A DNA stretch of 21,549 nt, taken from positions 1 to 21,549 of the forward strand of contig CAUJEQ010000060.1 in NCBI GenBank assembly GCA_963169135.1, written 5' to 3'. The DNA comes from Chloroflexota bacterium. Lineage in GTDB: Bacteria > Chloroflexota > Dehalococcoidia > Tepidiformales > Tepidiformaceae. Under the pieces are notes generated by a model. It was given only the letters and a program-made list of their open reading frames with translations. It was not told the DNA's origin and searched no databases. Position 1 is the first letter of the stretch. Every line of letters begins with the position of its first letter. Position numbers and translations under genes: made by a program. This document shows positions 14,503 to 21,343 of the stretch, one piece after another.

Positions 14503-15669
14503 CTAGTCTCCGGGGACGGCGGTGACTCGGGCCTGGAGGCCCCCACCGATGATGGCGGCGGCCTCGGCCACCATGTCGTGAAGGATGTCGGCAGCGGGGC
14601 GCACGCGGCTAAGCATGCCCGAGGCCTGACCGGCGGCGTTCATCATCAGTTCCTCGCGCCCGGCTTTCCGGATCGAGTAGACCAGGTCCTGGATGAGCAG
14701 GCCCTGGAGGCCCATCGGGAGCGCCTGCAGGCCGGATGCTTCCCATGACTCTATGAGCGGGTTGGTGATGTTGCGCATCGTCGTGCCGCTGTAGAGGCGC
14801 GTGATCCTGGTGTCTTCGTCGCCGGCGGCGAGGACGCGCTGCTTCTGGGTCTCCGGCTGGTTCGCCTCGGCGGCGACAAGGAAGGCGGTGCCGCACCAGA
14901 CGCCGATGGCGCCGAGCGCGAGGGCGGCGGCGATCCCGCGGCCATCGGCGATGCCACCCGCGGCGATGACCGGGGTGGGTGCAACGGCGTCGACCACCTG
15001 GGGGACCAATGCCAGCGTTGCAATCCGGCCGGTGTGGCCTCCCGCCTCGGTTCCCTGGGCGACGACGATATCGGCGCCGGACGCGGCAACGCGCTTCGCA
15101 TTCTTCACATTGCCGACCAGGCAGAGCACCTTCGTCCCGTTGGCCTTGAGGCGGTCCATCCACTGGGCCGGGCTCCCGAGGCCGCTGGCGAAGACCGCCA
15201 CCTTCTCTTCGATCACGACTTCCATTTGTTCGTCGGACATGCCGCCCGAGCGGGGCCGGGGCGCTTCAAGGCGGGGCTCGCGGGGCATCTCCTCCCACTG
15301 GATGCCGAGGTCTTCGGCCATCTTGCGGAGCCCTGCGCGAGTCTCGGCGGGGATGAGTTCGCGCGGGTCGCGGGGCATCTCGCCGCCGGCGGCGCCGCCC
15401 ATGAAGTTCGACGGTAGAAGGAGGTCGACTCCGAAGGGCTTATCGGTCATCGAACGGACGGTCTGGATCTCTTCGCGAAGCCGTTCGGCGCTGAAGCCTG
15501 CTCCGCCGATGACGCCGAGGCCGCCGGCATTGGAGACGGCCGCAACGAGCGGCGCTGTGGCGACGGGACCGCTGATGCCGCCGGCGACGGGGCCCATGCC
15601 GGCCAGGACCACGGGGTATTCGATGCCGAGCATGTCGCAGAGCGCGGTTCGCAACACAGGTCGGGCCAT
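14503..15669 (-). CDS. Nitronate monooxygenase / 2-nitropropane dioxygenase family flavoprotein
   Basis: FMN-binding TIM-barrel protein. Family members oxidise alkyl nitronates, or act as FabK-like enoyl reductases or other flavoenzymes, so the substrate is uncertain. The 388-aa protein shows GIEYPVVLAGMGPVAGG (15-31), the catalytic-type histidine H212 in EAGGHTGR (208-215), and FMN-binding AAGGIADGRG (236-245) with GTAFL (260-264). A polar segment at about 88-150, rich in Pro, Arg and Glu, interrupts the barrel and contains two EMPR[DE]PR copies. The ATG at 15669 follows AAGGAGT by six bases; a longer frame to 15792 lacks such support. First gene of an operon with the two CoA-transferases, so it probably acts on an acyl-CoA or nitro/keto compound. 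Confidence 0.88.
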   Translation of the reverse strand: MARPVLRTALCDMLGIEYPVVLAGMGPVAGGISGPVATAPLVAAVSNAGGLGVIGGAGFSAERLREEIQTVRSMTDKPFGVDLLLPSNFMGGAAGGEMPRDPRELIPAETRAGLRKMAEDLGIQWEEMPREPRLEAPRPRSGGMSDEQMEVVIEEKVAVFASGLGSPAQWMDRLKANGTKVLCLVGNVKNAKRVAASGADIVVAQGTEAGGHTGRIATLALVPQVVDAVAPTPVIAAGGIADGRGIAAALALGAIGVWCGTAFLVAAEANQPETQKQRVLAAGDEDTRITRLYSGTTMRNITNPLIESWEASGLQALPMGLQGLLIQDLVYSIRKAGREELMMNAAGQASGMLSRVRPAADILHDMVAEAAAIIGGGLQARVTAVPGD

Positions 15670-15675
15670 GTGGGT

Positions 15676-15682
15676 ACTCCTT
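15676..15682 (-). promoter_or_regulatory. Ribosome binding site that fixes the start of the flavoprotein gene
   Basis: On the minus strand AAGGAGT lies six bases before the ATG at 15669. It supports this start over the open frame that continues to 15792, which crosses the promoter region. Confidence 0.7.
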
Positions 15683-15696
15683 GGGGAATCGGCCCG

Positions 15697-15725
15697 AGTA
15701 TACGTGAGACTGCCAAAGGCGACAG
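15697..15725 (-). promoter_or_regulatory. Putative promoter of the flavoprotein and CoA-transferase operon
   Basis: On the minus strand: CTGTCG (15720-15725), a 17-nt spacer and TATACT (15697-15702), followed by CGGG. The -10 box is 5 of 6, the -35 weak. The layout is nearly the same as that before dnaX. Transcription would start around 15690, giving a leader of about 20 nt that carries the ribosome binding site. Confidence 0.5.
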
Positions 15726-15775
15726 GCAAAGGCCGGGAGTAGACCCGCTGCAACGGCCCGGCGAAACTGAGCGTG

Positions 15776-16006
15776 ATGAACACGCCCGTCACCCCTTACG
15801 TCCTCGCCGGACGTATCTTCGCCATCATCGGTATGGCGCTCTCAGCCGCCTGCGCCATCCTCCTGTTCATCATCCCCGAATGGTGGTGGGGACTGGCGGC
15901 GACGCTGGCGTTTTTCCCGTTTTTTGGACTAATCGTGCTGGTTGAGCGTTACCAGGCGAAGCACGGGATGATCGGCCCGGAGATCCACGCGGACAGTGAA
16001 GACTAG
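15776..16006 (+). CDS. Small two-helix membrane protein, unknown function
   Basis: A 76-aa protein with two predicted transmembrane helices (about 12-33 and 37-57) joined by the tight turn PEWWW, followed by a short hydrophilic tail ending in acidic residues. No family is recognised. It has both a GTG (15773) and an ATG (15776) start in frame; I use the ATG. The codon pattern and GC-rich third positions match the neighbours. The following lipoprotein gene starts inside its last codons (11-nt overlap), so the two are probably expressed together. It is divergent from the flavoprotein operon. Confidence 0.7.
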   Translation: MNTPVTPYVLAGRIFAIIGMALSAACAILLFIIPEWWWGLAATLAFFPFFGLIVLVERYQAKHGMIGPEIHADSED

Positions 16007-16622
16007 GCTCGCCCTCGCCGCCGGCGTCCTCAGTGCGGCGCTCGCGGGCTGTTCCGATGCGAGCGAATCGGGCGATGCCGACCTGGACCGGTACCTTTGC
16101 GAGCAATCCGACCTCGACGGCCGCTTCCTCCAGCTCGTTTCGGGGGCGTTTTCGCGGGACGACCTGGGGGGCCTCGGCCTGGACCCGGCCGGGAGGAAGC
16201 GGGAGTACCGCGCGGCGGGGATGGAGCGCGGCCGGTTCGTCTTCTGGAAGGAAAGCCTCCCCAAACCGCCGTTCGACCCCCCGATGAACGTTGTCTGCCA
16301 GGTGCTCGTGTTCGAATCGCCCCAGCAGGCCGCTGCCTGGGTCGCGAGCCTCGACGCCGACGCGGCGGACCTGGCGGCCTCGGGCATTCTCTGGCTCCCC
16401 GGGGGCACGCGCATGACGGAGGAGCTAGCGCCGATTGCGGGGGCGCGCGCGTTCCGGGTAACCGCCGAGGAAGGGCCGGCGCGAGTCACGCTCATCGCGA
16501 CCTACGCGGCCGAGGGGAACATTGTCCAGAGCGTGTTCGCGGGGGACCGCGACGGGCGCGTGACCAGCGACTACGTCCGCTCAATTTGGGATTCCCAGGC
16601 TGTCCGCCTCGCCGGAGAATGA
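15996..16622 (+). CDS. Predicted lipoprotein, unknown function
   Basis: The 208-aa product begins with a short basic n-region (MKTR), a hydrophobic core and the lipobox LAGC with Cys19, so it should be lipidated and exported. The mature part has two further cysteines (35 and 101), a FLQLVSGAFSRDDLGGLGLD segment (44-63), and a C-terminal half with alternating strand-like stretches. No enzyme motif is seen and I do not recognise the family. The start is GTG, overlapping the upstream membrane-protein gene. Its stop codon touches the right end of the U-tract of the terminator that serves the opposite strand, so the two genes converge tightly. Confidence 0.78.
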   Translation: MKTRLALAAGVLSAALAGCSDASESGDADLDRYLCEQSDLDGRFLQLVSGAFSRDDLGGLGLDPAGRKREYRAAGMERGRFVFWKESLPKPPFDPPMNVVCQVLVFESPQQAAAWVASLDADAADLAASGILWLPGGTRMTEELAPIAGARAFRVTAEEGPARVTLIATYAAEGNIVQSVFAGDRDGRVTSDYVRSIWDSQAVRLAGE

Positions 16623-16649
16623 AAAGAGGCCGGGCGTGATGCCCGGCCT
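16621..16649 (-). terminator. Strong intrinsic terminator of the cyclophilin gene
   Basis: A 9-bp perfect stem, AGGCCGGGC (16627-16635) and GCCCGGCCT (16641-16649), with loop GTGAT. On the minus strand it is followed by CTTTTC, a standard intrinsic terminator for the gene ending at 16677. On the plus strand it follows the lipoprotein stop but has no U-run, so it may work weakly for that gene too. Confidence 0.8.
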
Positions 16650-16676
16650 ACTGGCGGATCAGCGAGAGGCCAAGCG

Positions 16677-17510
16677 CTACTTCGCCTCTTCTTTGATTTC
16701 CACGTCGGTGATGACGACGGGGTCGATGGGCTTATCGCCGGCGCCAGTAGGCACCTTGCCAATCGCATCGACAACATCCTGGCCGCTGACGACCTTGCCG
16801 AACGGGTAGTACTTGTTGACTGTCGGGTTATCGAAGTCGAGCGAGGGATTATCTTTCAAATTGATGAAGAACTGGCTGCCGAAGACGGACTGGCCACCGA
16901 CCTTCGCCATCGAGACCGTGTACTTCAGGTTTCGCTCTTCGCTTGGCTCGTCGGCTGTCTGGTAGCCCGGGCCGCCGCCGCCGGTGCCCGTGGGGTCGCC
17001 GCCCTGGACGACGAAATTGTCGACCACGCGGTGAAAGGTGATGCCGTCGAAGTAGTCCTGCTGCGCAAGGAAAACGAAGCTGTTGACGGTGTTCGGCGCC
17101 TTGTCGGCATCGAGCTCGATGACGAAGTCGCCTTTGCTCGTCTTGACCGTGGCCGAGTACTTCTTGGTGGTGGCGTCGATGACGGTCTCGGCCTTCTCGA
17201 AGGACTTGACGGCCGCGGTCGGGCTCGGGGTGACGGAGCCGTCGGGAGTCCCGGAAACGGTTGGCGTGTTCGTGGGGAGGATGTCCGGGTCGCCCTGGTC
17301 GAATCCATTGGTGGTGAGGAGGGCGCCGCCGACCATGAGCACGGCCACGACGACGCCGACAATCGCGAAGAACTTCACGTTGCCGAGCAGGTTCATCGGG
17401 AAGCTGGGCCGGTAGATATCGCTGGGCGCGCTACTGCCGAGCTGGTAGTTCTTGCGGCGAGATGGTTCTTGCCGCAGGTGTTGCAGCTCGCGTCGTTTTC
17501 GCTTGGGCAC
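16677..17510 (-). CDS. Membrane-anchored cyclophilin-type peptidyl-prolyl isomerase
   Basis: Cyclophilins speed cis-trans isomerisation at proline bonds. The 277-aa protein has a basic cytoplasmic N-terminus (PKRKRRE), one transmembrane helix (about 46-66) and a Pro/Thr/Ser linker (75-100), then the isomerase domain (about 118-277). FHRVVDNFVVQGGDPTG (159-175) holds the catalytic-type arginine (R161), and GSQFFI (211-216) is the other core motif. The topology puts the enzyme outside the membrane, where it would help exported proteins fold. The GTG start has GAGG about eight bases upstream; Met39 is a possible internal start that would still give the anchor. It has its own promoter and terminator, so it is a single-gene unit. 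Confidence 0.9.
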   Translation of the reverse strand: MPKRKRRELQHLRQEPSRRKNYQLGSSAPSDIYRPSFPMNLLGNVKFFAIVGVVVAVLMVGGALLTTNGFDQGDPDILPTNTPTVSGTPDGSVTPSPTAAVKSFEKAETVIDATTKKYSATVKTSKGDFVIELDADKAPNTVNSFVFLAQQDYFDGITFHRVVDNFVVQGGDPTGTGGGGPGYQTADEPSEERNLKYTVSMAKVGGQSVFGSQFFINLKDNPSLDFDNPTVNKYYPFGKVVSGQDVVDAIGKVPTGAGDKPIDPVVITDVEIKEEAK

Positions 17511-17561
17511 GGGTGAAACCTCGTATCGGGGGACGGGCGCTCGAGTGGCCTACTGCCAAGC

Positions 17562-17590
17562 AGTATACGAACGGCCCGAATAGCGTCCAA
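17562..17590 (-). promoter_or_regulatory. Promoter of the cyclophilin gene
   Basis: On the minus strand TTGGAC (17585-17590), 17-nt spacer, TATACT (17562-17567). Transcription would start near 17555, about 45 nt before the GTG start. It lies in the 111-bp gap after murE, which otherwise holds only the short hairpin at the murE stop. Confidence 0.55.
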
Positions 17591-17612
17591 ACGGGACGGG
17601 GAAACGCGAGAG

Positions 17613-17629
17613 AAAGAACCGTTACGGTT
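17613..17629 (-). terminator. Small hairpin overlapping the murE stop codon
   Basis: On the minus strand AACCG, loop TAA, CGGTT (17617-17629), followed by CTTTCTC. The three-base loop is the murE stop codon itself. The 5-bp stem is short, so termination would be partial. Confidence 0.35.
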
Positions 17630-19163
17630 GGCGATAACCGATCCGGGCCAGCTCTTCGCGGGCGACATCGCGGTCGTCCCATGGGCGAGACTCGGCGCCG
17701 TAGACGATCGACTTCTCATGGCCCTTTCCGGCGACGACGACGATGTCGCCGGGGGCCGCGCGACGAAGCGCCTCGGCGATGGCTTCGCGGCGGTCCTGGA
17801 TCTCGACAAAGTCCTGCCCGCGGGCGCGGCCGGCCCCTTCGGCGTGGCGGCCGATCTCCTGGACGATGGCCGCAGGATCCTCTGAACGCGGGTCCTCGTT
17901 GGTGAAAACGGCGAAATCCGCTCCTTCGGCCGCGGCGCGCCCGACGCCGAAGCGGCGCCCGGGATCGCGTTCGCCGGCAGCGCCAACCACGATGATCAGG
18001 CGCCCCCGGCAGACGTCACGCAGGACTTCCAACACTTTCCGGACAGCATCGCCGGTATGCGCGTAGTCAACGATAACCTCGAAAGGCTGCCCCTGGACGA
18101 TGCGCTCCATGCGCCCGGGCACGCCGGGACATTCGCCCAGCCCGCGCGCGATGTCGCTCACGCCCGCACCGCAGGCAAGCCCCACGGAGGCGGCAGCGAG
18201 CGCGTTCAACACGTTGAAGACCGCGGGCAGCTGGATGGACGCTTCAGCCATGCCGCGCGGGGTCACCAGCCGGAAGTCCGTGCCATCGGCCCGGAGGACC
18301 AGGTTGCGAGCCACGACCATGGCGTCTCGCGCCTCGAGCCCGAAGCTGAGCGGTTCGGCACGCGAGCGTTCGAGCATGTAGTTCGCGGAGGGGTCGTCGG
18401 CGTTGACCACGGCCGTCTTGGCAATGCCTTTGTGTGTGGCGGTATCCAGCGCTTCGAAGAGCAGCCCCTTTGCCTCGCGGTAGGCCTCGAACGTCTTGTG
18501 GAAGTCCAGGTGGTCGCCGGTGATGTTGGTGAAGGCGGCGATGTCGTACTCGACGTGGTCGAGGCGGTTGAGCGCCAGCCCGTGGCTGGTGGACTCGACG
18601 ATGGCGAACTGGCAGCCAGCATCGGCCATGCGGCGCAGCAGTCGCTGGACCTCGTTCGCCTCCGGGGTCGTCATGCGATCGGTGACGTGGCCCGACTCGC
18701 CGGGAAAGTACGTATCGACGGTGCCCAGCCGCCCGACCGAGCCGCCGGCGGCTTCGAGGACGGAGGTGAGGAGGTGGGATGTGGTGGTCTTACCGTCCGT
18801 GCCGGTGATGCCGATGACGACCATGTCGCGGCCGGGGTGACCGTAGAACCAGGCGGCGGCAGCGGCGAGGGCGGGGCGCGTTCGGGGGACTTCGATGAGG
18901 GCCAGGGTGCCGTTCAGGCCCGGGGGAAGGGCGTGGCCCGCTTCGATGATGGCGGCGGCAGCGCCGGCCGCCGCAACCTGCGGCAGGAAGGAGTGGCCGT
19001 CGACGGTGAAGCCGGGGATGGCGACGAAGAGGGTGCCCGCGGCAGCGCGGCGCGAGTCGTGCTCGACGGCGTCAACGGTGGCCGTTGGCTCGCCGCGAAC
19101 GAGCCGGGCGGCCGGCAATTCCTGGAGGAGCGCAGCGATCGTGCGCGGTTCGGCGTCGGTCAT
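17622..19163 (-). CDS. murE: UDP-MurNAc-tripeptide ligase (MurE)
   Basis: ATP-dependent ligase that adds the third residue to the peptidoglycan stem peptide. The 513 aa show the Mur ligase order: N-terminal UDP-MurNAc domain (DSRR at 36-39), ATP loop GITGTDGKTTT (118-128), the TTPEA segment (165-169), NITGDHLDFH (213-222), the probable carbamylated Lys232 (YREAKGLLF), and the C-terminal domain with YAHTGDAV and GAAGERD. The loop that selects the amino acid reads EDPR (423-426) where meso-diaminopimelate enzymes have DNPR, so the substrate (mDAP, Lys or Orn) is open. GTDGK in place of GTNGK is a mild variant. ATG at 19163 preferred; an extra ATG at 19193 would add 10 residues. Probably the last gene of the operon starting at 21222. 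Confidence 0.93.
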   Translation of the reverse strand: MTDAEPRTIAALLQELPAARLVRGEPTATVDAVEHDSRRAAAGTLFVAIPGFTVDGHSFLPQVAAAGAAAAIIEAGHALPPGLNGTLALIEVPRTRPALAAAAAWFYGHPGRDMVVIGITGTDGKTTTSHLLTSVLEAAGGSVGRLGTVDTYFPGESGHVTDRMTTPEANEVQRLLRRMADAGCQFAIVESTSHGLALNRLDHVEYDIAAFTNITGDHLDFHKTFEAYREAKGLLFEALDTATHKGIAKTAVVNADDPSANYMLERSRAEPLSFGLEARDAMVVARNLVLRADGTDFRLVTPRGMAEASIQLPAVFNVLNALAAASVGLACGAGVSDIARGLGECPGVPGRMERIVQGQPFEVIVDYAHTGDAVRKVLEVLRDVCRGRLIIVVGAAGERDPGRRFGVGRAAAEGADFAVFTNEDPRSEDPAAIVQEIGRHAEGAGRARGQDFVEIQDRREAIAEALRRAAPGDIVVVAGKGHEKSIVYGAESRPWDDRDVAREELARIGYRQP

Positions 19164-19202
19164 GCGCCAATCGTAGGGTGAAGGCAGGGTCACTGTCCTC
19201 GG

Positions 19203-19766
19203 TTACAGGGCCTGCACGAGGTCCAGGAAGTTCCCGAGCATACGCGCGGTGGCGCCCCAGATGAGGTCGTCGCCGAACTGGTACGACTGGAAAATGTACT
19301 CTCGGCCGTTGATAACGCGCCGGTCGGGGATGAGATTCCGGGGGTCGAGCAGGTGTCCGAGCGGGACTTCGAGCAGGTATGCGACCTCGTGGGAGCTGAA
19401 GCGCCACTCGTACGGGTAACGATCGAGCCAGCCGACGTAGGGCGTCACGAGGAAGTTGGAGACGGTCACCATGTCGTCGAGCTGTCCCAGCACGTCAACG
19501 TGGCCGGGCTCGACACCGATCTCTTCGTGGGTTTCACGCAGGGCGGTATGGAGGATGTGGGGATCGCCGGGGTCCATAGCGCCGCCGGGAAAGCTGATCT
19601 GGCCCTTGTGGTCGCGCACGCTCTCCGTCCGCTTCTGGAAAATGATGTGCGGTCCGCCGGGGCGTTCGTGGAGGAGCAGCAGCACGCCCGCCGGTGGCGG
19701 GAGTGGGTCGGGCTGCTGGGTCTGGGGCACGTACGCCGCGAGCAGGCGGCGCAGATTGTCTCTCAT
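19203..19766 (-). CDS. Nudix hydrolase, probable CoA pyrophosphatase
   Basis: The 187-aa protein carries the Nudix box at about 61-85 (GGAMDPGDPHILHT... then RETHEEIGV). Just before it lies RTESVRDHKGQISFPGG (46-62), which matches the LRxHxGQISFPGG signature of CoA pyrophosphatases such as NudL. Such enzymes split CoA and acyl-CoA into 4'-phosphopantetheine species and 3',5'-ADP. That specific substrate is an inference from the signature. The ATG start overlaps the stop of the upstream gene (ATGA). murE follows 39 nt later. Confidence 0.9.
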   Translation of the reverse strand: MRDNLRRLLAAYVPQTQQPDPLPPPAGVLLLLHERPGGPHIIFQKRTESVRDHKGQISFPGGAMDPGDPHILHTALRETHEEIGVEPGHVDVLGQLDDMVTVSNFLVTPYVGWLDRYPYEWRFSSHEVAYLLEVPLGHLLDPRNLIPDRRVINGREYIFQSYQFGDDLIWGATARMLGNFLDLVQAL

Positions 19767-20209
19767 ATGAGGCGGCTCGCGAACTCCCTCCGATGCGTGG
19801 ATTCGATCAGTTCGGCCCAGATGCGTTCGTCCATCGAACGCGCTTCGGGCGTTGCGACCTCTTCGACCCCGGCGTGCAACGCAATCAACCCCGCGCGCAC
19901 AGCGTCATTTTCGGCGAGAAGGGACGACACGCGGAAGTCAGGCGCGGCCGGTGTGGCGATGGCGGCGGAAACCGCCGAGGCAGTGTCGCCACCCACGAGG
20001 GGGAGTCCATCGTTGAGAATGGCGCGCACGGCGCGGTTTTCCGATACCAGGCGGTCGGCTGCCCGGTCGAACTCTTCGGCGGTCATCATCGCGAGCGAGC
20101 CGGCGATGCCAACCGTCTGCATCCCAAACGGCGTGCGGATCTCCTGCATGACGTTCGTCAGGAGATTGACGGCGACACCCTGCAGGACGCGTCCCGGATC
20201 CGGCCTCAT
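19763..20209 (-). CDS. Small helical protein of unknown function coupled to a phosphotransferase
   Basis: A 148-aa protein of mostly amphipathic, Ala/Leu-rich helices, with no signal peptide or membrane segment. I do not recognise it with certainty. Its position directly behind an APH-type phosphotransferase and its MRPDPxxxLxGVAxxL start resemble the DUF6285 proteins that often sit next to such kinases, but this is a weak match by memory. The frame is open further upstream, to 20497, but that part overlaps the phosphotransferase; the ATG at 20209 gives the ATGA overlap with it and is preferred. The stop overlaps the Nudix ATG, so kinase, this protein and Nudix are translated as a coupled set. 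Confidence 0.72.
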   Translation of the reverse strand: MRPDPGRVLQGVAVNLLTNVMQEIRTPFGMQTVGIAGSLAMMTAEEFDRAADRLVSENRAVRAILNDGLPLVGGDTASAVSAAIATPAAPDFRVSSLLAENDAVRAGLIALHAGVEEVATPEARSMDERIWAELIESTHRREFASRLI

Positions 20210-21222
20210 GCGATCCTCCCCATGGTGCGAAGCAGATACTGGTCCTGCCCATTGATGAGCGTGTATGCGACGAGCGGGAGGATGAGCTCGTTGGTGCGGC
20301 CCTCCTGGAAAGAGCGCGCGCCGGTGAGCCATATCCCCTGGCATTTCACGTGGCTGAACACTTCCCACCAGTGTAACGCAGCCCGGTCGGCCGTCAGTCC
20401 GCTCGCGCGTTCCCAGACGGCGATGGCAGTCCCGCGGTCGACGATCCCGCCGGGCCGGCCGTCCTTGGCCCACTGCCACGACTCGTTGAAGGACCAAGCG
20501 AGGTCCTCGATCGGGTCGCCGAGGTGAGCCATCTCCCAGTCGACGATGCCATGGATGGAACCGTCGGCCTGGTAGAGGAAGTTACCGACGCGGTAGTCGC
20601 CGTGGACCACGCTGATGCGCTGGGCCGGGGGCGGCGGGTTGGCGCGCAGCCAGCGGATGGCGCCGCGCATGATCGGCTGGGGGCTCAGCTCCTGCTCGTT
20701 GATGATGCGTTCCCAGTGGCCGAGCTCTTGCTCCCAGGCGGTCTCGGGCGTGGGGGCGCCGGCAACCCGCGCAGCCGGCGAGCCTTTCCAGTCGAAGGTC
20801 GAGATGACGGCCAGTATTTCGTACATATTCTGCGCAATCTCGGGCTGAACATCCGTGAAGGGCGGCGCGATGATGACGCGGGTGGCGGATTCGCATCCGA
20901 GGATGCGGTCCATGATGAAGAACGGGCCACCGAGGATACTGGCGTCGGGTTCGAGCCAGCGCATGCGCGGGACCGGCACCTTCGAGCCCCAGAACGTGGA
21001 GTAGAAGGCGTACTCGGCCTCCCGGTCGGTTTCGAGGAGGCTGGCCGGCGGGTCCTTGCGGACGACAAACGCCTCGACCTTCTCCTCGCCAGACTCGTGC
21101 CAGGAGGCGTCGAACATCCACGTCTCACGGGAGGCGCCCCCGGGGATGCGGAACAGGTTGCTGACACGGACGTGCTCGGCGGGGAGCTTGGCTTCGAGGT
21201 AACGAGCTAATTGCGCTTCCAT
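20206..21222 (-). CDS. APH/ACAD10-like phosphotransferase family protein
   Basis: Protein-kinase-like small-molecule kinase fold, 338 aa. Key motifs: the ATP-site lysine K56 in VVRKDPP, the hinge region FFIMDRI (101-107), the catalytic loop HGDYRVGNF (207-215) with Asp209 and Asn214, and the metal-binding DWE (228-230) followed by GDPIEDLAW. These rule out a broken enzyme. The motif set matches the ACAD10/11-type branch, whose animal members phosphorylate 4-hydroxyacyl-CoAs, rather than drug-resistance kinases. That function is inferred. The ATG at 21222 follows a TTGACA promoter so closely that the mRNA may be nearly leaderless. First gene of the operon with the helical protein and the Nudix enzyme. 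Confidence 0.88.
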   Translation of the reverse strand: MEAQLARYLEAKLPAEHVRVSNLFRIPGGASRETWMFDASWHESGEEKVEAFVVRKDPPASLLETDREAEYAFYSTFWGSKVPVPRMRWLEPDASILGGPFFIMDRILGCESATRVIIAPPFTDVQPEIAQNMYEILAVISTFDWKGSPAARVAGAPTPETAWEQELGHWERIINEQELSPQPIMRGAIRWLRANPPPPAQRISVVHGDYRVGNFLYQADGSIHGIVDWEMAHLGDPIEDLAWSFNESWQWAKDGRPGGIVDRGTAIAVWERASGLTADRAALHWWEVFSHVKCQGIWLTGARSFQEGRTNELILPLVAYTLINGQDQYLLRTMGRIA

Positions 21223-21231
21223 GGGGCCCGA

Positions 21232-21260
21232 ATCGTGTCGTTCGCTCGTGGGAGTGTCAA
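21232..21260 (-). promoter_or_regulatory. Promoter of the phosphotransferase operon
   Basis: On the minus strand a perfect TTGACA (21255-21260), a 17-nt spacer and CACGAT (21232-21237; 3 of 6). The start point would fall at about 21225, only a few bases from the ATG, so a leaderless or near-leaderless message is predicted. There is no obvious Shine-Dalgarno sequence before this ATG, in line with that. Confidence 0.5.
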
Positions 21261-21299
21261 ACGCGGGTGAGCGCCCCAGGCGGGCGACGCCCCAAACAG

Positions 21300-21316
21300 G
21301 TGATCACGATCATCAC
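21300..21316. promoter_or_regulatory. Imperfect palindrome upstream of the phosphotransferase promoter
   Basis: GTGAT (21300-21304), 7-nt spacer, ATCAC (21312-21316) form a dyad, with the palindrome TGATCA nested in it. It ends about 40 nt upstream of the -35 box and 28 nt past the hisB stop, a place where an activator could bind. It could equally be a chance feature of the hisB 3' untranslated region. Confidence 0.25.
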
Positions 21317-21343
21317 GTTTTCGCGTGGAGGCGTCATTGGGAG

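Noticed and set aside
18057..19181. 374-aa plus-strand frame over murE
   Set aside because: Shadow of murE with low-complexity composition.
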